Source: JBGCEZ01 sp045106735
GTDB taxonomy: Bacteria; Planctomycetota; Phycisphaerae; Phycisphaerales; SM1A02
Assembly: GCA_045106735.1 (NCBI GenBank)
Contig: JBGCEZ010000034.1
Location: forward strand, 1-64,000
Reading direction: 5' to 3'
DNA length: 64,000 nt
This document shows, one piece after another, positions 8,428 to 18,716 of the stretch. Numbering within the stretch: position 1 is the stretch's first letter; every line of letters begins with the position of its first letter. Below the pieces are notes generated by a model, which was not told the origin of the DNA, made no database searches, and saw nothing but the letters and a program-made list of their open reading frames with translations. The position numbers and the translations under genes are program-made.

Positions 8428-11067
8428 TTACTTCCCGCGCGCCCCTCCGCGCTTGCGGTCGTTCTTGCGTCCCTCGCGGTCGCGGCGCTGCTTGCTCTTG
8501 CGGCGCCGGGCTTCTTCGTCGCGCTGCTTGTCCTGGTGGGCCGCGCTGCCGCTGTAGCGGCCGCTGCCGCCACCCTCGCCCACGTCGCCCGGATCGGCGT
8601 CGCCGGCGGGCTTGTGGGCCCGCCGCTTCGAGAGCCGGGTCAGCACCAGTTCGATGTGCCGGGCCGCGACGTCGACCGCCTCGATCCGCACCTCGACCTG
8701 GTCACCCATGCCGATGGACAGGCCACCGCCGCCCTTGGCCACCAGACGACCACTCTTGTCGTCGATGGCCCAGGTCACCTTCTTGCCCTTGTCGGCCTTG
8801 CCGAGACCGCCGCCGCCGCCGGCATCTTCCCAGCGGAGCCGCGGCCGGCCGCCGCCTTCGATCCCGCCGCCACTGCCGCCGCCATCGCCGCCGCCAGCCT
8901 TCTCGGCCTCGCGGGCGGCGATCTTCTCGGGATCTTCGTTCGGCAGGTCGACGACCTTGACCATGCCCTCGCAGAGGTAGCGTTCGATCGAGATGAAGAC
9001 GCTGTTGGTCGTCACCCCGGTGACCACGCCGTCAAAGACGCCGCCAAGGTGCTCGCGGGCGATGAAGGACAGGACGAGGAACTCGCGCAACTGCCGTTCG
9101 GCCGCCGTCGCGTTCTGCTCGGTGCCGGAGCACGCGCTGCCGAGGGCCACCAAGGCATCCTCCGGCGGACATCGCACATCTTCCATCATCGAACGCCCGA
9201 GCTTTCGCAGGGCGTCCTCGCGCGGCATCTTCGTGCCGTTCTCCGTCTTCTCCAGGAACACCTCCAGGCAACGGTGCACCTGAAGGTCGGGGTACCGGCG
9301 GATGGGACTGGTGAAGTGGGCGTACTGATCGCTGGCCAGGGCAAAGTGGCCGATGAGGGCCGGGCTGTACTGGGCCTTGGTCAGCGTGCGGAGCACGGCA
9401 AAGTGGATGGCCCGGGCCGAGCCTTCGTTGCGCGTGCGATCCAGAAGCCGCTGGATGTCATGGCGATCCGGCGACTCGCCCAGATTGAAGCCGACCGAGG
9501 CCGCGAACTTCCGCAACTCGCCGACGTCACCGAAGCTCGGGTCCGGGTGGATCCGCCGCAGCACGGGCACGCCCAGTCGCGAGAAGAGCCGGGCGACGGC
9601 CTCGTTGGCCTCCACCATGAACATCTCGACCACGGTGTGGGTGAAGGAATCATCCTCCGGCACCGCATCGATCACGTTCCCGTCGTCATCGAAGACGAGT
9701 TCCACGACGGGCAGGTTCAGGCTGATCATGCCATCGCGTTGGCGGCGCCCACGCAGGGTCCGGGCCAACGTGTCGGCCATCTTCAGGGCCCGCTTGAGTT
9801 CGGGCGTGTACTCGGTGTCGGTCCGGGCGTGCTCGCGGGCCTTGACCTCGTCGCCATCGATCAGGTGCTGGGCTTCTTCGTAGGTGCAGCGTTTGGCCGA
9901 CGAAATGACGGTCGCGCTGTATCGCTGGCTGACGACCCGGCCGCGGGCGTCGAAGCGAACGAATGCGCTCTTGGCGTAGCGCGGCACGCCTTCGTGCAGC
10001 GAGCAAATGCCGTTCGAGAGGACTTCCGGCAGCATCGGCAGGACCAGACGGGGCAAGTACACGCTGTTGCCGCGGGTCTTCGCTTCCTTGTCGAGCTCGG
10101 TCCCGAGCCGCACAAAGTGGGCCACGTCGGCGATGTGGACGCCGAGCTCCCATTCGCGCTTCTTCTCGTCGAACGTGATGGAGATCGCGTCGTCGAAGTC
10201 CTTCGAGTCGTTCGGGTCGATCGTGAAGATGAAGGTGTCGCGCAGATCTTCGCGCTGGCCCAGCGGAATGCCCATGCCCTTCTCGGCCGGCATCGCTCCG
10301 TCGCCCGAACCCGCCTCGACTTCCGCGTCAAAGCGGCGGGCCGCCTCGCCGGCTTCCCGCACGCAGGACTCGGGAAAGTCCGTCCCGAGGCCGAAAGCCT
10401 CGATCGTGGCCTGGGTTTCGACGTCCGGTCGGCCGGAATCGCCGAGCACTTTGACGATGACGCCCTCGGCGTTGTACCCCTCTTCGGGATACTCGGTCAG
10501 CTCGACGACGACCTTGTCGCCTTCCTTGGCCCCCTTGATCTCGGGGTCCCGGACGATGATCGGCGTGGTGATGACCCGGCCGTCGGGTTCGACGACCCAC
10601 TCGCGGCCGTAGTTCACCAGCACGCCGGTGAACCGGCTGCGGCCGCGTTCGATGATTTCGATGACCCGCCCGGTGAGGTCGCTTCGGCCACCGCCACTGC
10701 GCCCGCGGCCCGACGAGCGGACCACTTTGGCGCGGACGATGTCGCCGCTGACGGCATCGGCGATGCCCTTGGCCGGGACAAAGAGGTCGCCCTCCCGCCA
10801 GCGTTCCTCGGGAATGATGAAGCCGAAGCCGCGGGGGTTCAGCCGCAGGCGGCCGGTGATCTCGTCGGGCATGCCGGCGAGCATGAGCTTGCCGGTGAAG
10901 TCCTTCTCGAGCCGGCCGTCGCGGATCATGGCGTCGACTGCCTCGTGGAACTCGGGCAGGTCGTCTTCTTCAATCCGCATCTCGGACGCGATCTGGTCGG
11001 CGGGCGAGGGTTGGTACGTGGCGTGGCGAATGTGGTCGATGAGGCGAATGCGATGATGCAGGGGCAT
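8428..11067 (-). CDS. rnr: Ribonuclease R (RNB family 3'-5' exoribonuclease)
   Basis: 879 residues. Order: winged-helix-like N-terminus (about 1-60), cold-shock OB domain (GRLRLNPRGFGFIIPEE, about 70-115), second OB domain (about 150-215), the RNB catalytic domain with DPNDSKDFDDAISI near residues 286-299 whose Asp residues bind magnesium, then an S1 domain and a basic tail (KSKQRRDREGRKNDRKRGG). This is the RNase R plan rather than RNase II, which lacks the basic tail. The enzyme degrades structured RNA from the 3' end. The S1 domain contains a Gly-rich insert (GGGDGGGSGGG, about 760-800), which is unusual. It follows the chaperone genes on the same strand after a 380-bp gap, so it may have its own promoter. 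Confidence 0.95.
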   Translation of the reverse strand: MPLHHRIRLIDHIRHATYQPSPADQIASEMRIEEDDLPEFHEAVDAMIRDGRLEKDFTGKLMLAGMPDEITGRLRLNPRGFGFIIPEERWREGDLFVPAKGIADAVSGDIVRAKVVRSSGRGRSGGGRSDLTGRVIEIIERGRSRFTGVLVNYGREWVVEPDGRVITTPIIVRDPEIKGAKEGDKVVVELTEYPEEGYNAEGVIVKVLGDSGRPDVETQATIEAFGLGTDFPESCVREAGEAARRFDAEVEAGSGDGAMPAEKGMGIPLGQREDLRDTFIFTIDPNDSKDFDDAISITFDEKKREWELGVHIADVAHFVRLGTELDKEAKTRGNSVYLPRLVLPMLPEVLSNGICSLHEGVPRYAKSAFVRFDARGRVVSQRYSATVISSAKRCTYEEAQHLIDGDEVKAREHARTDTEYTPELKRALKMADTLARTLRGRRQRDGMISLNLPVVELVFDDDGNVIDAVPEDDSFTHTVVEMFMVEANEAVARLFSRLGVPVLRRIHPDPSFGDVGELRKFAASVGFNLGESPDRHDIQRLLDRTRNEGSARAIHFAVLRTLTKAQYSPALIGHFALASDQYAHFTSPIRRYPDLQVHRCLEVFLEKTENGTKMPREDALRKLGRSMMEDVRCPPEDALVALGSACSGTEQNATAAERQLREFLVLSFIAREHLGGVFDGVVTGVTTNSVFISIERYLCEGMVKVVDLPNEDPEKIAAREAEKAGGGDGGGSGGGIEGGGRPRLRWEDAGGGGGLGKADKGKKVTWAIDDKSGRLVAKGGGGLSIGMGDQVEVRIEAVDVAARHIELVLTRLSKRRAHKPAGDADPGDVGEGGGSGRYSGSAAHQDKQRDEEARRRKSKQRRDREGRKNDRKRGGARGK

Positions 11068-11448
11068 ACAGATGACTCGTGGGCCTTGGGGAGGCCTCAG
11101 GCGGTTGGTGTTTCAAACTTCGTTGGACGGCATGGTATCGATTTGGGCGGCCGAGCCACTTGGGGTACGGCGAGCCGGCCAGCGAGCAGCCTGGCCGTGC
11201 CGCCGGTCGTGCCGCCGGTCGTGCCGTCGGTCGTGCCCGAGTGCTCCCGGGTGCTCCCGAGTGCTCCCGGTCGTCCCATCGGGGATTCCGGTCGCCAGCC
11301 GGAAACGCCAGCCCGCGTCCTCCGGTCATTCCCGGACGTCCGATGGACGTCAGATGGACGACCGCATCCACCGAGAGCATCACCCCGTTCATGGGGACCG
11401 CACTCCGCCCGGACGCAGGCAGCGAAACCCCGCCCGACCGCCCCGGCG
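11068..11448. other. Intergenic region upstream of rnr with two adjacent short tandem repeats
   Basis: 381 bp on the promoter side of RNase R. It holds three 12-bp units (GTGCCGCCGGTC and one variant) at 11197-11232 and three 10-bp units (GTGCTCCCGG/A) at 11241-11270. I see no clear promoter and no supported gene. Confidence 0.6.
11197..11270. repeat. Adjacent 12-bp x3 and 10-bp x3 tandem repeats
   Basis: GTGCCGCCGGTC at 11197-11208 and 11209-11220, a one-base variant at 11221-11232, then GTGCTCCCGG, GTGCTCCCGA and GTGCTCCCGG at 11241-11270. Both units start with GTGC. Confidence 0.85.
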
Positions 11449-11775
11449 TCAGCCCACCGGGCGATCCGAAGCTGGCGGCTCGGGCTGGCCATCGCCCTCG
11501 CCGGGCCCGTCCACCGCGTCGGCGAAGGTGGCCATCCAGGCGACTTGCTCCTCGGTGAGCAGGTCCTCGTGCTTCAGGGTGGCCAGCAGGGCGGCGATGA
11601 ACACCTGCATCTGCTCGCCTTCGCGCTCGAGGGTCCGGACGCGTTCTTCAAGGTCGTTCTGCGACTCGCGCGTCCGCCACAACTCGGAGCGAGCGGACTC
11701 CAACGATCGCTGGTTGTCCTTGATGTCCAGAAGGTTGCCGAGGTCTCCCAGCAACAGCGTGCGAAGCAAACCCAT
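11449..11775 (-). CDS. Small coiled-coil protein, unknown
   Basis: 108 residues: MGLLRTLLLGDLGNLLDIKDNQ, then a charged heptad-like helix (RSLESARSELWRTRESQNDLEERVRTLEREGEQMQVF) that reads as a coiled coil, then LLATLKHEDLLTEEQVAWMATFADAVDG and a disordered acidic/Pro tail. No known family recognised. It sits directly after the FmdB-like gene (63-bp gap) at the end of the dnaJ-grpE group, so co-transcription with the chaperone genes is likely. Codon use is like the neighbours'. The helix might mediate oligomerisation; that is only inference. Confidence 0.7.
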   Translation of the reverse strand: MGLLRTLLLGDLGNLLDIKDNQRSLESARSELWRTRESQNDLEERVRTLEREGEQMQVFIAALLATLKHEDLLTEEQVAWMATFADAVDGPGEGDGQPEPPASDRPVG

Positions 11776-11838
11776 GCGCGTCCCCTTCGAGTTCGATCCC
11801 CGCGTGCGTCGGGCGGCGCGGCATGACCCGCCGCAGCG

Positions 11839-12282
11839 TCAGTCGCTCTTCTTCGAGCCCCCACCGCTCTTGGACGACTTGGCGTCGCCGGAACCGCCCC
11901 TGGCCTTGGTTGCCCCGCCGCTGCCGGAGCCGGATTTCTTGCCGTCGCCCTTGGATTCGCTCTTGGACTCGCTCTTGGAATCCGAACCCGAACCCGAGCC
12001 TGAGCCGGACCTTGAACCCGATCCCGAATCCGAATCCGACTTCCCGCCATCCGAGCTGCCGGCCTTCGAGTCCTTCTCCGCCGCCTTCTTGTACGAATCG
12101 CTGCGGTAGTCGGTCTCGTAGAAGCCGCCGCCCTTGAAGATGACGCCGGCGCCGGTGCCGATCAGCCGCTTGAGCTTCTTCTTCCCGCACTCGGGGCAGG
12201 TCCGCTTGACGGGCGCGGACATGGACTGAAAGAGCTCAAAGGCGTGTTCGCAGGCCTGGCATTCGTAGTCGTACGTGGGCAT
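11839..12282 (-). CDS. FmdB-family zinc-ribbon protein with Ser/Gly repeat tail
   Basis: 147 residues. The first 50 match the FmdB regulatory protein family: MPTYDYECQACEHAFELFQ, then CPECGKKKLKRLIG, two CxxC pairs that should hold one zinc, followed by the family's F-GGGFYETDYR ending near residue 60. The rest (about 65-147) is a low-complexity tail of Ser-Asp, Ser-Gly, Ser-Glu and Ser-Lys dipeptides, encoded by a hexanucleotide-like repeat (11945-12045). FmdB-like proteins are small and mostly uncharacterised; the original member was proposed to regulate formamidase in Methylophilus. It lies 50 bp after grpE, within the chaperone group. Confidence 0.88.
   Translation of the reverse strand: MPTYDYECQACEHAFELFQSMSAPVKRTCPECGKKKLKRLIGTGAGVIFKGGGFYETDYRSDSYKKAAEKDSKAGSSDGGKSDSDSGSGSRSGSGSGSGSDSKSESKSESKGDGKKSGSGSGGATKARGGSGDAKSSKSGGGSKKSD
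11940..12045. repeat. Hexanucleotide-like repeat coding the FmdB tail
   Basis: GAATCC/GAACCC/GAGCCG/GACTCG hexamers read in frame as Ser-Gly, Ser-Asp, Ser-Glu and Ser-Lys dipeptides. Confidence 0.75.
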
Positions 12283-12332
12283 TCGCTGAATCCGTGGAAG
12301 CTTGGTGGCCGGCGATCTCCGGCCGATGCCAA

Positions 12333-13109
12333 TCAGCCGGCGACTTCGCCAGTGTCGTCGCCGGAGGCATCGTCCGCCGCGGCCGAAGCACCCGGCATTT
12401 CGATCGCCACGATCACGCCCGCCGGCCGCAGGACGCGTTCGCCGAGTACGTAGCCCGACTGCATCACGCTGACCACGCGGCCGGGGTCGACCTCCGGCGT
12501 CGGCTGCTGCAGCATGGCCGAATGGAGGTGTGGATCGAACTCTTCGCCGGCCTCGGGCCGCACGACGGTGATCCCCATCTGGTCGAAGGCCTCGCGAATC
12601 TGGTCGGCCACCGACCGCATGCCGCCGATGAGTTGCTCGGCCGGCGTGCCGGTTTCCTGCTGCAGAAACGCGAGCTCCAGATTGTCCATGGACGGCATGA
12701 GTGCCCGAATGACGGACGTCCGACCTTCTTCCCGGGCCTGACGCTCGTTGTCCATCGACCGCGCCTGGAAGTTGCGGAAGTCGGCCAAGGCGCGCAGGCG
12801 TTCATCCCGGGCCTTGACGAGTTCGGCTTCCAGCAGCGCGACGCGGTCTTCCGGGCTCAGCTCGCCAAGATCGCCCTCGGGGTCGGCGCTGACGCCAGCC
12901 TCGAGATCGCGCAGGGCCTCGTCCGCCGCGCCGATTGCGTCCACGAGATCGTCGCCCACGCCACCGGCCGCGCCGCCAACCGAACCCACGACGTCATCGG
13001 CCAGGCCGTCCGCATCGTCAATCAACTGATCCGACGCATCGCCCATTGCTTGCTCCAGATGCTCGCGCGGATCTTTGGCCGCCCGTCCCCGCTTGTTTCG
13101 CTTGCTCAT
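12333..13109 (-). CDS. grpE: GrpE, nucleotide exchange factor for DnaK
   Basis: 258 residues. An acidic, Ala/Gly-rich N-terminal region (about 1-95), then the GrpE coiled coil (LLEAELVKARDERLRALADFRNFQAR) and the C-terminal beta domain with FDPHLHSAMLQQPTPEVDPGRVVSVMQSGYVLGERVLRPAGVIVA, which follows the family signature (FDP--HEAM---G--V--GY-L--RVLRPA-V-V). It releases ADP from DnaK. Two starts compete: a GTG at 13118 overlapping the dnaJ stop, and the ATG at 13109. The ATG has GGAGGAGG at the right distance, so it is preferred. No dnaK is in the window. Confidence 0.95.
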   Translation of the reverse strand: MSKRNKRGRAAKDPREHLEQAMGDASDQLIDDADGLADDVVGSVGGAAGGVGDDLVDAIGAADEALRDLEAGVSADPEGDLGELSPEDRVALLEAELVKARDERLRALADFRNFQARSMDNERQAREEGRTSVIRALMPSMDNLELAFLQQETGTPAEQLIGGMRSVADQIREAFDQMGITVVRPEAGEEFDPHLHSAMLQQPTPEVDPGRVVSVMQSGYVLGERVLRPAGVIVAIEMPGASAAADDASGDDTGEVAG

Positions 13110-13114
13110 CGTCC

Positions 13115-14278
13115 TCACCCTCCTCCGAACGTGCGGCGGATGCGATCCCGCAGCGACGGTCGGTCCTCGTCCTCAAAGCGAACGTCCTCGGTGTCGGCGA
13201 ACGCTTCGAGCATCTTGCGCTGGTCCTTGCTCAGTTTCCGCGGCACGACCAGTTGCACGATCACCACCAAGTCGCCGCGTTTGCCGCTGCGCAGATGTGG
13301 CAGCCCGTGGTTCGCCACTCGGAAAATTGTCCCGTGCTGGGTGCCGGGGGCGATCTTGACTTCCGTCTCGTCGTCAAGGCCCTGCACCATCAGCGTCGCC
13401 CCAAGGGCGAGCTGGGCGTAGCCGACGGGATGGGCGATGACCAGGTGATCGCCGTCCCGCTCAAAGTTGTCCATGGGCTCGACGCGGATCACCACGTGCA
13501 GGTCGCCGCGAACGCCCTCGCCGGTCGGGCTCGACTCGGGAGCCGGCGGCTCACCTTCGCCCGACACGCGAACCGCCTGCCCCGCGCGAACACCGGCGGG
13601 AATCTTGACGGCCAGGCGCCGCTGGACGGACACGCGGCCCGATCCGCCGCAGTCGCCGCAGGGGTCGCTGATCACGGTGCCGCGCCCGGTGCAGTCCGGA
13701 CACGTCGTCACCATGCGGAACAGTCCGCCCATGCCTTGCTGGACGACTTGGCCCTGCCCGGCGCACGTCGAGCAGGTGACCGGCTCGCTGCCCGGCTTGG
13801 CCCCGCCACCATCGCAGGTGCCGCAGACGTCCAGACGCGTGAACTCAACTTCGCGTTCGGTGCCGTCGAGGACATCCTTCAGCGTGATGTCGACCTCGGT
13901 CTCCAGGTCGTACCCGCGGGCCGGGCCGCGGCGCCGGCCACCGGCTCCCCCGCCACGGGAGCGGCCCCCGCCACCGCCGCCAAAGATGTCGTTGAACATC
14001 GAGAAGATGTCGTCGACGTTCATCTGGTTGAAGTCGTGGCCCGGCGATCCGCGCAGTCCGGCGTGGCCGAACTTGTCGTAGCGCTCGCGCTTGCCGTCAT
14101 CGGACAAGACCTCGTAGGCCTCGGCCGCTTCCTTGAACTTGGCTTCGGCTTCCGCGTCACCCGGATTGCGGTCCGGGTGGTACTTCATGGCCAGCCGGCG
14201 ATACGACCGCTTGATGTCGTCCGCCGGCGCGTTCTTGGCCACGCCGAGGATCTCGTAGTAGTCGCGCGTCGTCGGCAT
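13115..14278 (-). CDS. dnaJ: DnaJ, Hsp40 co-chaperone
   Basis: 387 residues with the full type I plan: J domain with MKYHPDRNPGD (HPD catalytic for DnaK ATPase stimulation) near residues 30-45, Gly-rich linker with IFGGGGGGRSRGGG (about 95-115), four CxxCxGxG zinc motifs (CGTCDGGG, CSTCAGQG, CPDCTGRG, CGDCGGSG) and the two C-terminal substrate-binding domains. The start is the ATG at 14278; a TTG two codons upstream is also possible. It presents unfolded clients to DnaK. Directly upstream of grpE, with the genes almost touching, and about 245 bp downstream of groEL, giving a chaperone cluster. Confidence 0.97.
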   Translation of the reverse strand: MPTTRDYYEILGVAKNAPADDIKRSYRRLAMKYHPDRNPGDAEAEAKFKEAAEAYEVLSDDGKRERYDKFGHAGLRGSPGHDFNQMNVDDIFSMFNDIFGGGGGGRSRGGGAGGRRRGPARGYDLETEVDITLKDVLDGTEREVEFTRLDVCGTCDGGGAKPGSEPVTCSTCAGQGQVVQQGMGGLFRMVTTCPDCTGRGTVISDPCGDCGGSGRVSVQRRLAVKIPAGVRAGQAVRVSGEGEPPAPESSPTGEGVRGDLHVVIRVEPMDNFERDGDHLVIAHPVGYAQLALGATLMVQGLDDETEVKIAPGTQHGTIFRVANHGLPHLRSGKRGDLVVIVQLVVPRKLSKDQRKMLEAFADTEDVRFEDEDRPSLRDRIRRTFGGG

Positions 14279-14411
14279 GGGCAAACCAGAAGGGGGTCAG
14301 CGGGAATCGTGCGGCCGCCGCAGCGGCGGGCGAGTGCGGGGGACGCGGCGGGTCGGCCGTCATCCGCCGCGGGCCGCCCAGCAAGCCGGGCTGGCCTCGA
14401 TACGACACGAT

Positions 14412-14448
14412 GGGGCGGCCGACGGACACATGGTTCGTCTGCCGCCCC
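14412..14448 (-). terminator. Hairpin between groEL (tail-less) and dnaJ
   Basis: GGGGCGGC ... GCCGCCCC, a perfect 8-bp stem with a 21-base loop that can pair further. It lies between the groEL stop and the dnaJ start on the minus strand. No T tract follows, so it may be an attenuator or processing site rather than a full terminator. Confidence 0.55.
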
Positions 14449-14522
14449 ACCGGGCCGAGTGGCGGCACAGGTCACTCGTCCGTGGGAAACGAGGGCGCTG
14501 CACCGCCGGGCGTGGAACGAAA

Positions 14523-16136
14523 TCAGGCGATCGCGTCCTCGATGACGCCGTCGTCATCCTTGAGGTCGGTGATGGCCACATCGGTGGTGAGCATCAGACC
14601 CGAAACGCTCGAGGCGTTGCGGATCGCGGTGATGACCACCAGGGCGGGGTCGATGATGCCGGCCTTGACGAGGTCTTCGTAGGCACCGGTCGCGGCGTTG
14701 AAGCCGTGGGCACCGCTCTTCTCGCGGATGGTCTCGACGACGATGTCGCCGTCGGTTCCCGCGTTGGAGGAGATCTGCCAGGTCGGGCTCTCAAGGGCGG
14801 CGGCGAGGATGTCGAAGCCGATCTTCTCGTCGCCCTTGCCCTTGCGCCGGCCTTCGGTGACCGCCGCGGCCGCCCGCAGGTAGGCCACGCCGCCGCCGGG
14901 CACGTAGCCCTCCTTGGCCGCCGCACGCGTGGCGTGCAGGGCGTCGTCGACGCGATCCTTGAGTTCCTTCATCGCCGGCTCGGACGCGCCGCCGACGCTG
15001 ATGATCGCGACGCCGCCGGTGAGCTTGGCCAGGCGTTCCTGGAGCTTCTCGGTGTCGTAGTCGCTGGTGGAACGCTCGATCTGGTTCTCGATCTGCGTGG
15101 CCCGGGCGGTGATGTCCTTCTTCTTGCCCGCACCCTCGATGATCGTGGTGTCATCCTTGGTGATGGTGACGCGCTTGGCGGTGCCGAGCTCCTTGAGGTC
15201 GATGTCCTCGAGGTTGCGGCCGATGTCCTCGCTGAAGAACGTGCCGCCGGTGAGCACGGCGATGTCGCCGAGCATGGCCTTGCGCCGATCGCCAAAGCCC
15301 GGGGCCTTGACCGCACACACCTTGAGCACGCCGCGAAGTCGGTTGACGACCAAGGCGGCGAGCGCCTCGTTCTCGACCTCTTCGGCGATGATCAGGAGCT
15401 GCTTGCCGCTGGTGGCGACCTTGTTGAGCAGCGGCAGGAAGTCCGCGAGGTTCGAGATCTTCTTCTCGTGGATGAGGATCAGCGGATCCTCAAGCGTGCA
15501 CTCGCTGGTCTTGGGATCGGTCATGAAGTACGGGCTGAGGTAGCCCTTGTCGAAGCTCATGCCCTCGACGTAGTCCAGGGTGGTCTCGGCCGCCCGGCCC
15601 TCTTCGACTTCAACGACGCCGTCGGCCCCGACCTGGTTGATCGCCTCGGCGATCAGAGCGCCGATGGACGCGTCGTGGTTGGCCGAGACGGTCGCGATCT
15701 TCTTCAGGTCGGCGATGCCCTTGCACTTGGACGCCGAGTCGGTCACCGCGTTGCAGGCAACTTCCGCCGCGGCGTTGATGCCGCGCTGGATCGCGACGGC
15801 GTTCGCGCCGGCCGTCACGTGCCGCAGGCCCTCGGTGTAGATGGCCCGGGCCAGCACGGTGGCCGACGTGGTGCCGTCGCCGGCCTTGTCGTTGGTGCGC
15901 TTGGCGACCTCGACCAGCATCTTCGCGCCCATGTTCTGGAAGGGCTGCGGCAGATCGATTTCGCGGGCGACGGACACGCCGTCCTTGGTGACCGTGGGGC
16001 CGCCGAAGGACTTCTGGACGACGACGTTGCGGCCGGTCGGGCCCATCGTGCCGCCAACGGCGCGGGCGAGCTGATCGACGCCCTGCTTGAACTCCTGCTG
16101 CGCGGCGGAGTCGAACTTCATCTGCTTGCTGGACAT
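14523..16136 (-). CDS. groEL: GroEL chaperonin, paralog without GGM tail
   Basis: 537 residues, full GroEL length. ATP-site motifs are present: GPTGRNVVVQKSFGGPTVTKDGVSVA near 32-56 and GDGTTSATVLA with Asp near 88, plus the hinge and apical region (VEGMSFDKGYLSPYF; KAPGFGDRRKAML). The end reads DLKDDDGVIEDAIA: the usual Gly-Gly-Met C-terminal tail that lines the folding chamber is missing, replaced by an acidic end. Substrate-folding ATPase acting with GroES. It is 120 bp downstream of groES, the classic groESL order, yet the GGM-tailed copy lies on the other side of groES. Its sequence is clearly different from the other copy (for example ARAIYTEGLRHVTAG against AEAIFKSGLKQVSAG). Confidence 0.96.
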   Translation of the reverse strand: MSSKQMKFDSAAQQEFKQGVDQLARAVGGTMGPTGRNVVVQKSFGGPTVTKDGVSVAREIDLPQPFQNMGAKMLVEVAKRTNDKAGDGTTSATVLARAIYTEGLRHVTAGANAVAIQRGINAAAEVACNAVTDSASKCKGIADLKKIATVSANHDASIGALIAEAINQVGADGVVEVEEGRAAETTLDYVEGMSFDKGYLSPYFMTDPKTSECTLEDPLILIHEKKISNLADFLPLLNKVATSGKQLLIIAEEVENEALAALVVNRLRGVLKVCAVKAPGFGDRRKAMLGDIAVLTGGTFFSEDIGRNLEDIDLKELGTAKRVTITKDDTTIIEGAGKKKDITARATQIENQIERSTSDYDTEKLQERLAKLTGGVAIISVGGASEPAMKELKDRVDDALHATRAAAKEGYVPGGGVAYLRAAAAVTEGRRKGKGDEKIGFDILAAALESPTWQISSNAGTDGDIVVETIREKSGAHGFNAATGAYEDLVKAGIIDPALVVITAIRNASSVSGLMLTTDVAITDLKDDDGVIEDAIA

Positions 16137-16160
16137 GTCGGGTCGGTTCCTCTGGGGATT

Positions 16161-16176
16161 CCCTGCACCGGCAGGG
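16161..16176 (-). promoter_or_regulatory. Small hairpin in groES-groEL spacer
   Basis: CCCTGC ACCG GCAGGG, a 6-bp stem with a 4-base loop extended by flanking GAT/ATC, placed between the groES stop and the groEL start. It might tune the relative amounts of the two messages; no direct evidence. Confidence 0.35.
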
Positions 16177-16258
16177 ATCGTGGCTCAATGCGGCGCGTCG
16201 CCGTTGGGCGGCGCACCACGTCATTCAGTGGCCAGGCAGTCGCCAGGCGGACGGGGCT

Positions 16259-16549
16259 TCAGCCCTCGATCACGCCGAGCAGCTCGCTCTCGCGCACGAT
16301 GAGATGCGAGGCCTTCTTGATCTCGATCTCGGTGCCGGAGTACTTGCCGTAGACGACGACGTCGCCCTTCTTGACGGCGGGCTTCACGCGCTCACCGTTG
16401 TCGAGCATCTTGCCGGGGCCGACGGCCACGACCTTGCCCTGCATGGGCTTTTCCTTGGCCGACTCGGGCAGGTACAGCCCGGACTCGGTCTTGGATTCCT
16501 TTTCGATGGGCTTGACCAGCACGCGGTCTTCAAGCGGCTTGACGGCCAT
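16259..16549 (-). CDS. groES: GroES co-chaperonin
   Basis: 96 residues, standard size. Starts MAVKPLEDRVLVKPIEKESKTESGLYLPESAKEKP, where the mobile loop (about 17-34) binds GroEL, then GKVVAVGPGKMLDNGERVKPAVKKGDVVVYGKYSGTEI and a C-terminal beta strand. It forms the heptameric lid of GroEL. The start has AAGGAG seven bases upstream. It is placed between two groEL paralogs on the same strand (146 bp after the GGM-tailed copy, 122 bp before the tail-less copy), so one lid gene may serve both rings. Confidence 0.97.
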   Translation of the reverse strand: MAVKPLEDRVLVKPIEKESKTESGLYLPESAKEKPMQGKVVAVGPGKMLDNGERVKPAVKKGDVVVYGKYSGTEIEIKKASHLIVRESELLGVIEG

Positions 16550-16630
16550 GAGTCTGCTCCTTCAACCGGGCGAGGCATTCGTGCCCCGTCGCCGGGTCGT
16601 TCTCTGTATCGATTCGTGATGAGTGCCCCG

Positions 16631-16646
16631 CGGGCCGGTCGGCCCG
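16631..16646 (-). terminator. Short GC hairpin between groEL (GGM tail) and groES
   Basis: CGGGCC GGTC GGCCCG, a perfect 6-bp stem with a 4-base loop, about 50 bp after the groEL stop on the minus strand. There is no T run, so partial termination or mRNA end protection is more likely than full stop. Confidence 0.4.
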
Positions 16647-16694
16647 GCGGAGCGATGTCGTCGTTCGGAAAGGCGAGTGGGTCGCCGGCGGGGC

Positions 16695-18395
<1,701 letters not shown>

Positions 18396-18716
18396 GTCAG
18401 GCGGTCTCCGTCTGGGGCGAGGGCCGCGGCCGAGATGGCCGCGGAGGTGTCTTGTAAATCGAACGCGAGGGTCCGGTCGACGGGGTTGTCCGATTGGACA
18501 CACCGACGCTCGGGCCCAGACCATGGAACAAGTGGCGTGCCAAATGGCCAACGCGGCTGAAGATCGACCGGAGAACTGACGCGTGGATGTTGGCGCACGC
18601 TCCAGAGGCCGCGATCGGCGTCCGAGGGGGCCAGAACCGCCCTGATCGCGTCCTGAGCCCCACGCGGGCATGATGCGAAGGCGTCGCACGGAGCGCCGCC
18701 CGGCCGACGGGTGCTG
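18396..18716. other. Upstream region of the chaperonin block
   Basis: 321 bp between the groEL start and the end of the preceding membrane-protein gene. It should hold the chaperonin promoter. I searched by eye for the CIRCE operator (TTAGCACTC-N9-GAGTGCTAA) and did not find it. A perfect 8-5-8 palindrome lies at 18425-18445. Confidence 0.5.
18425..18445 (-). promoter_or_regulatory. Perfect palindrome in the groEL leader
   Basis: CCGCGGCC GAGAT GGCCGCGG, 8-bp arms with a 5-base spacer, ending 30 bp before the groEL start codon. It could be an operator or an mRNA hairpin controlling the heat-shock genes in the absence of CIRCE. Confidence 0.45.

Noticed and set aside
8317..11826. Very long plus-strand open frame
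   Set aside because: Antisense shadow of RNase R and the small coiled-coil gene, a common effect at this GC content.
18396..18716. CIRCE heat-shock operator before groEL
   Set aside because: No TTAGCACTC/GAGTGCTAA pair visible in this region.
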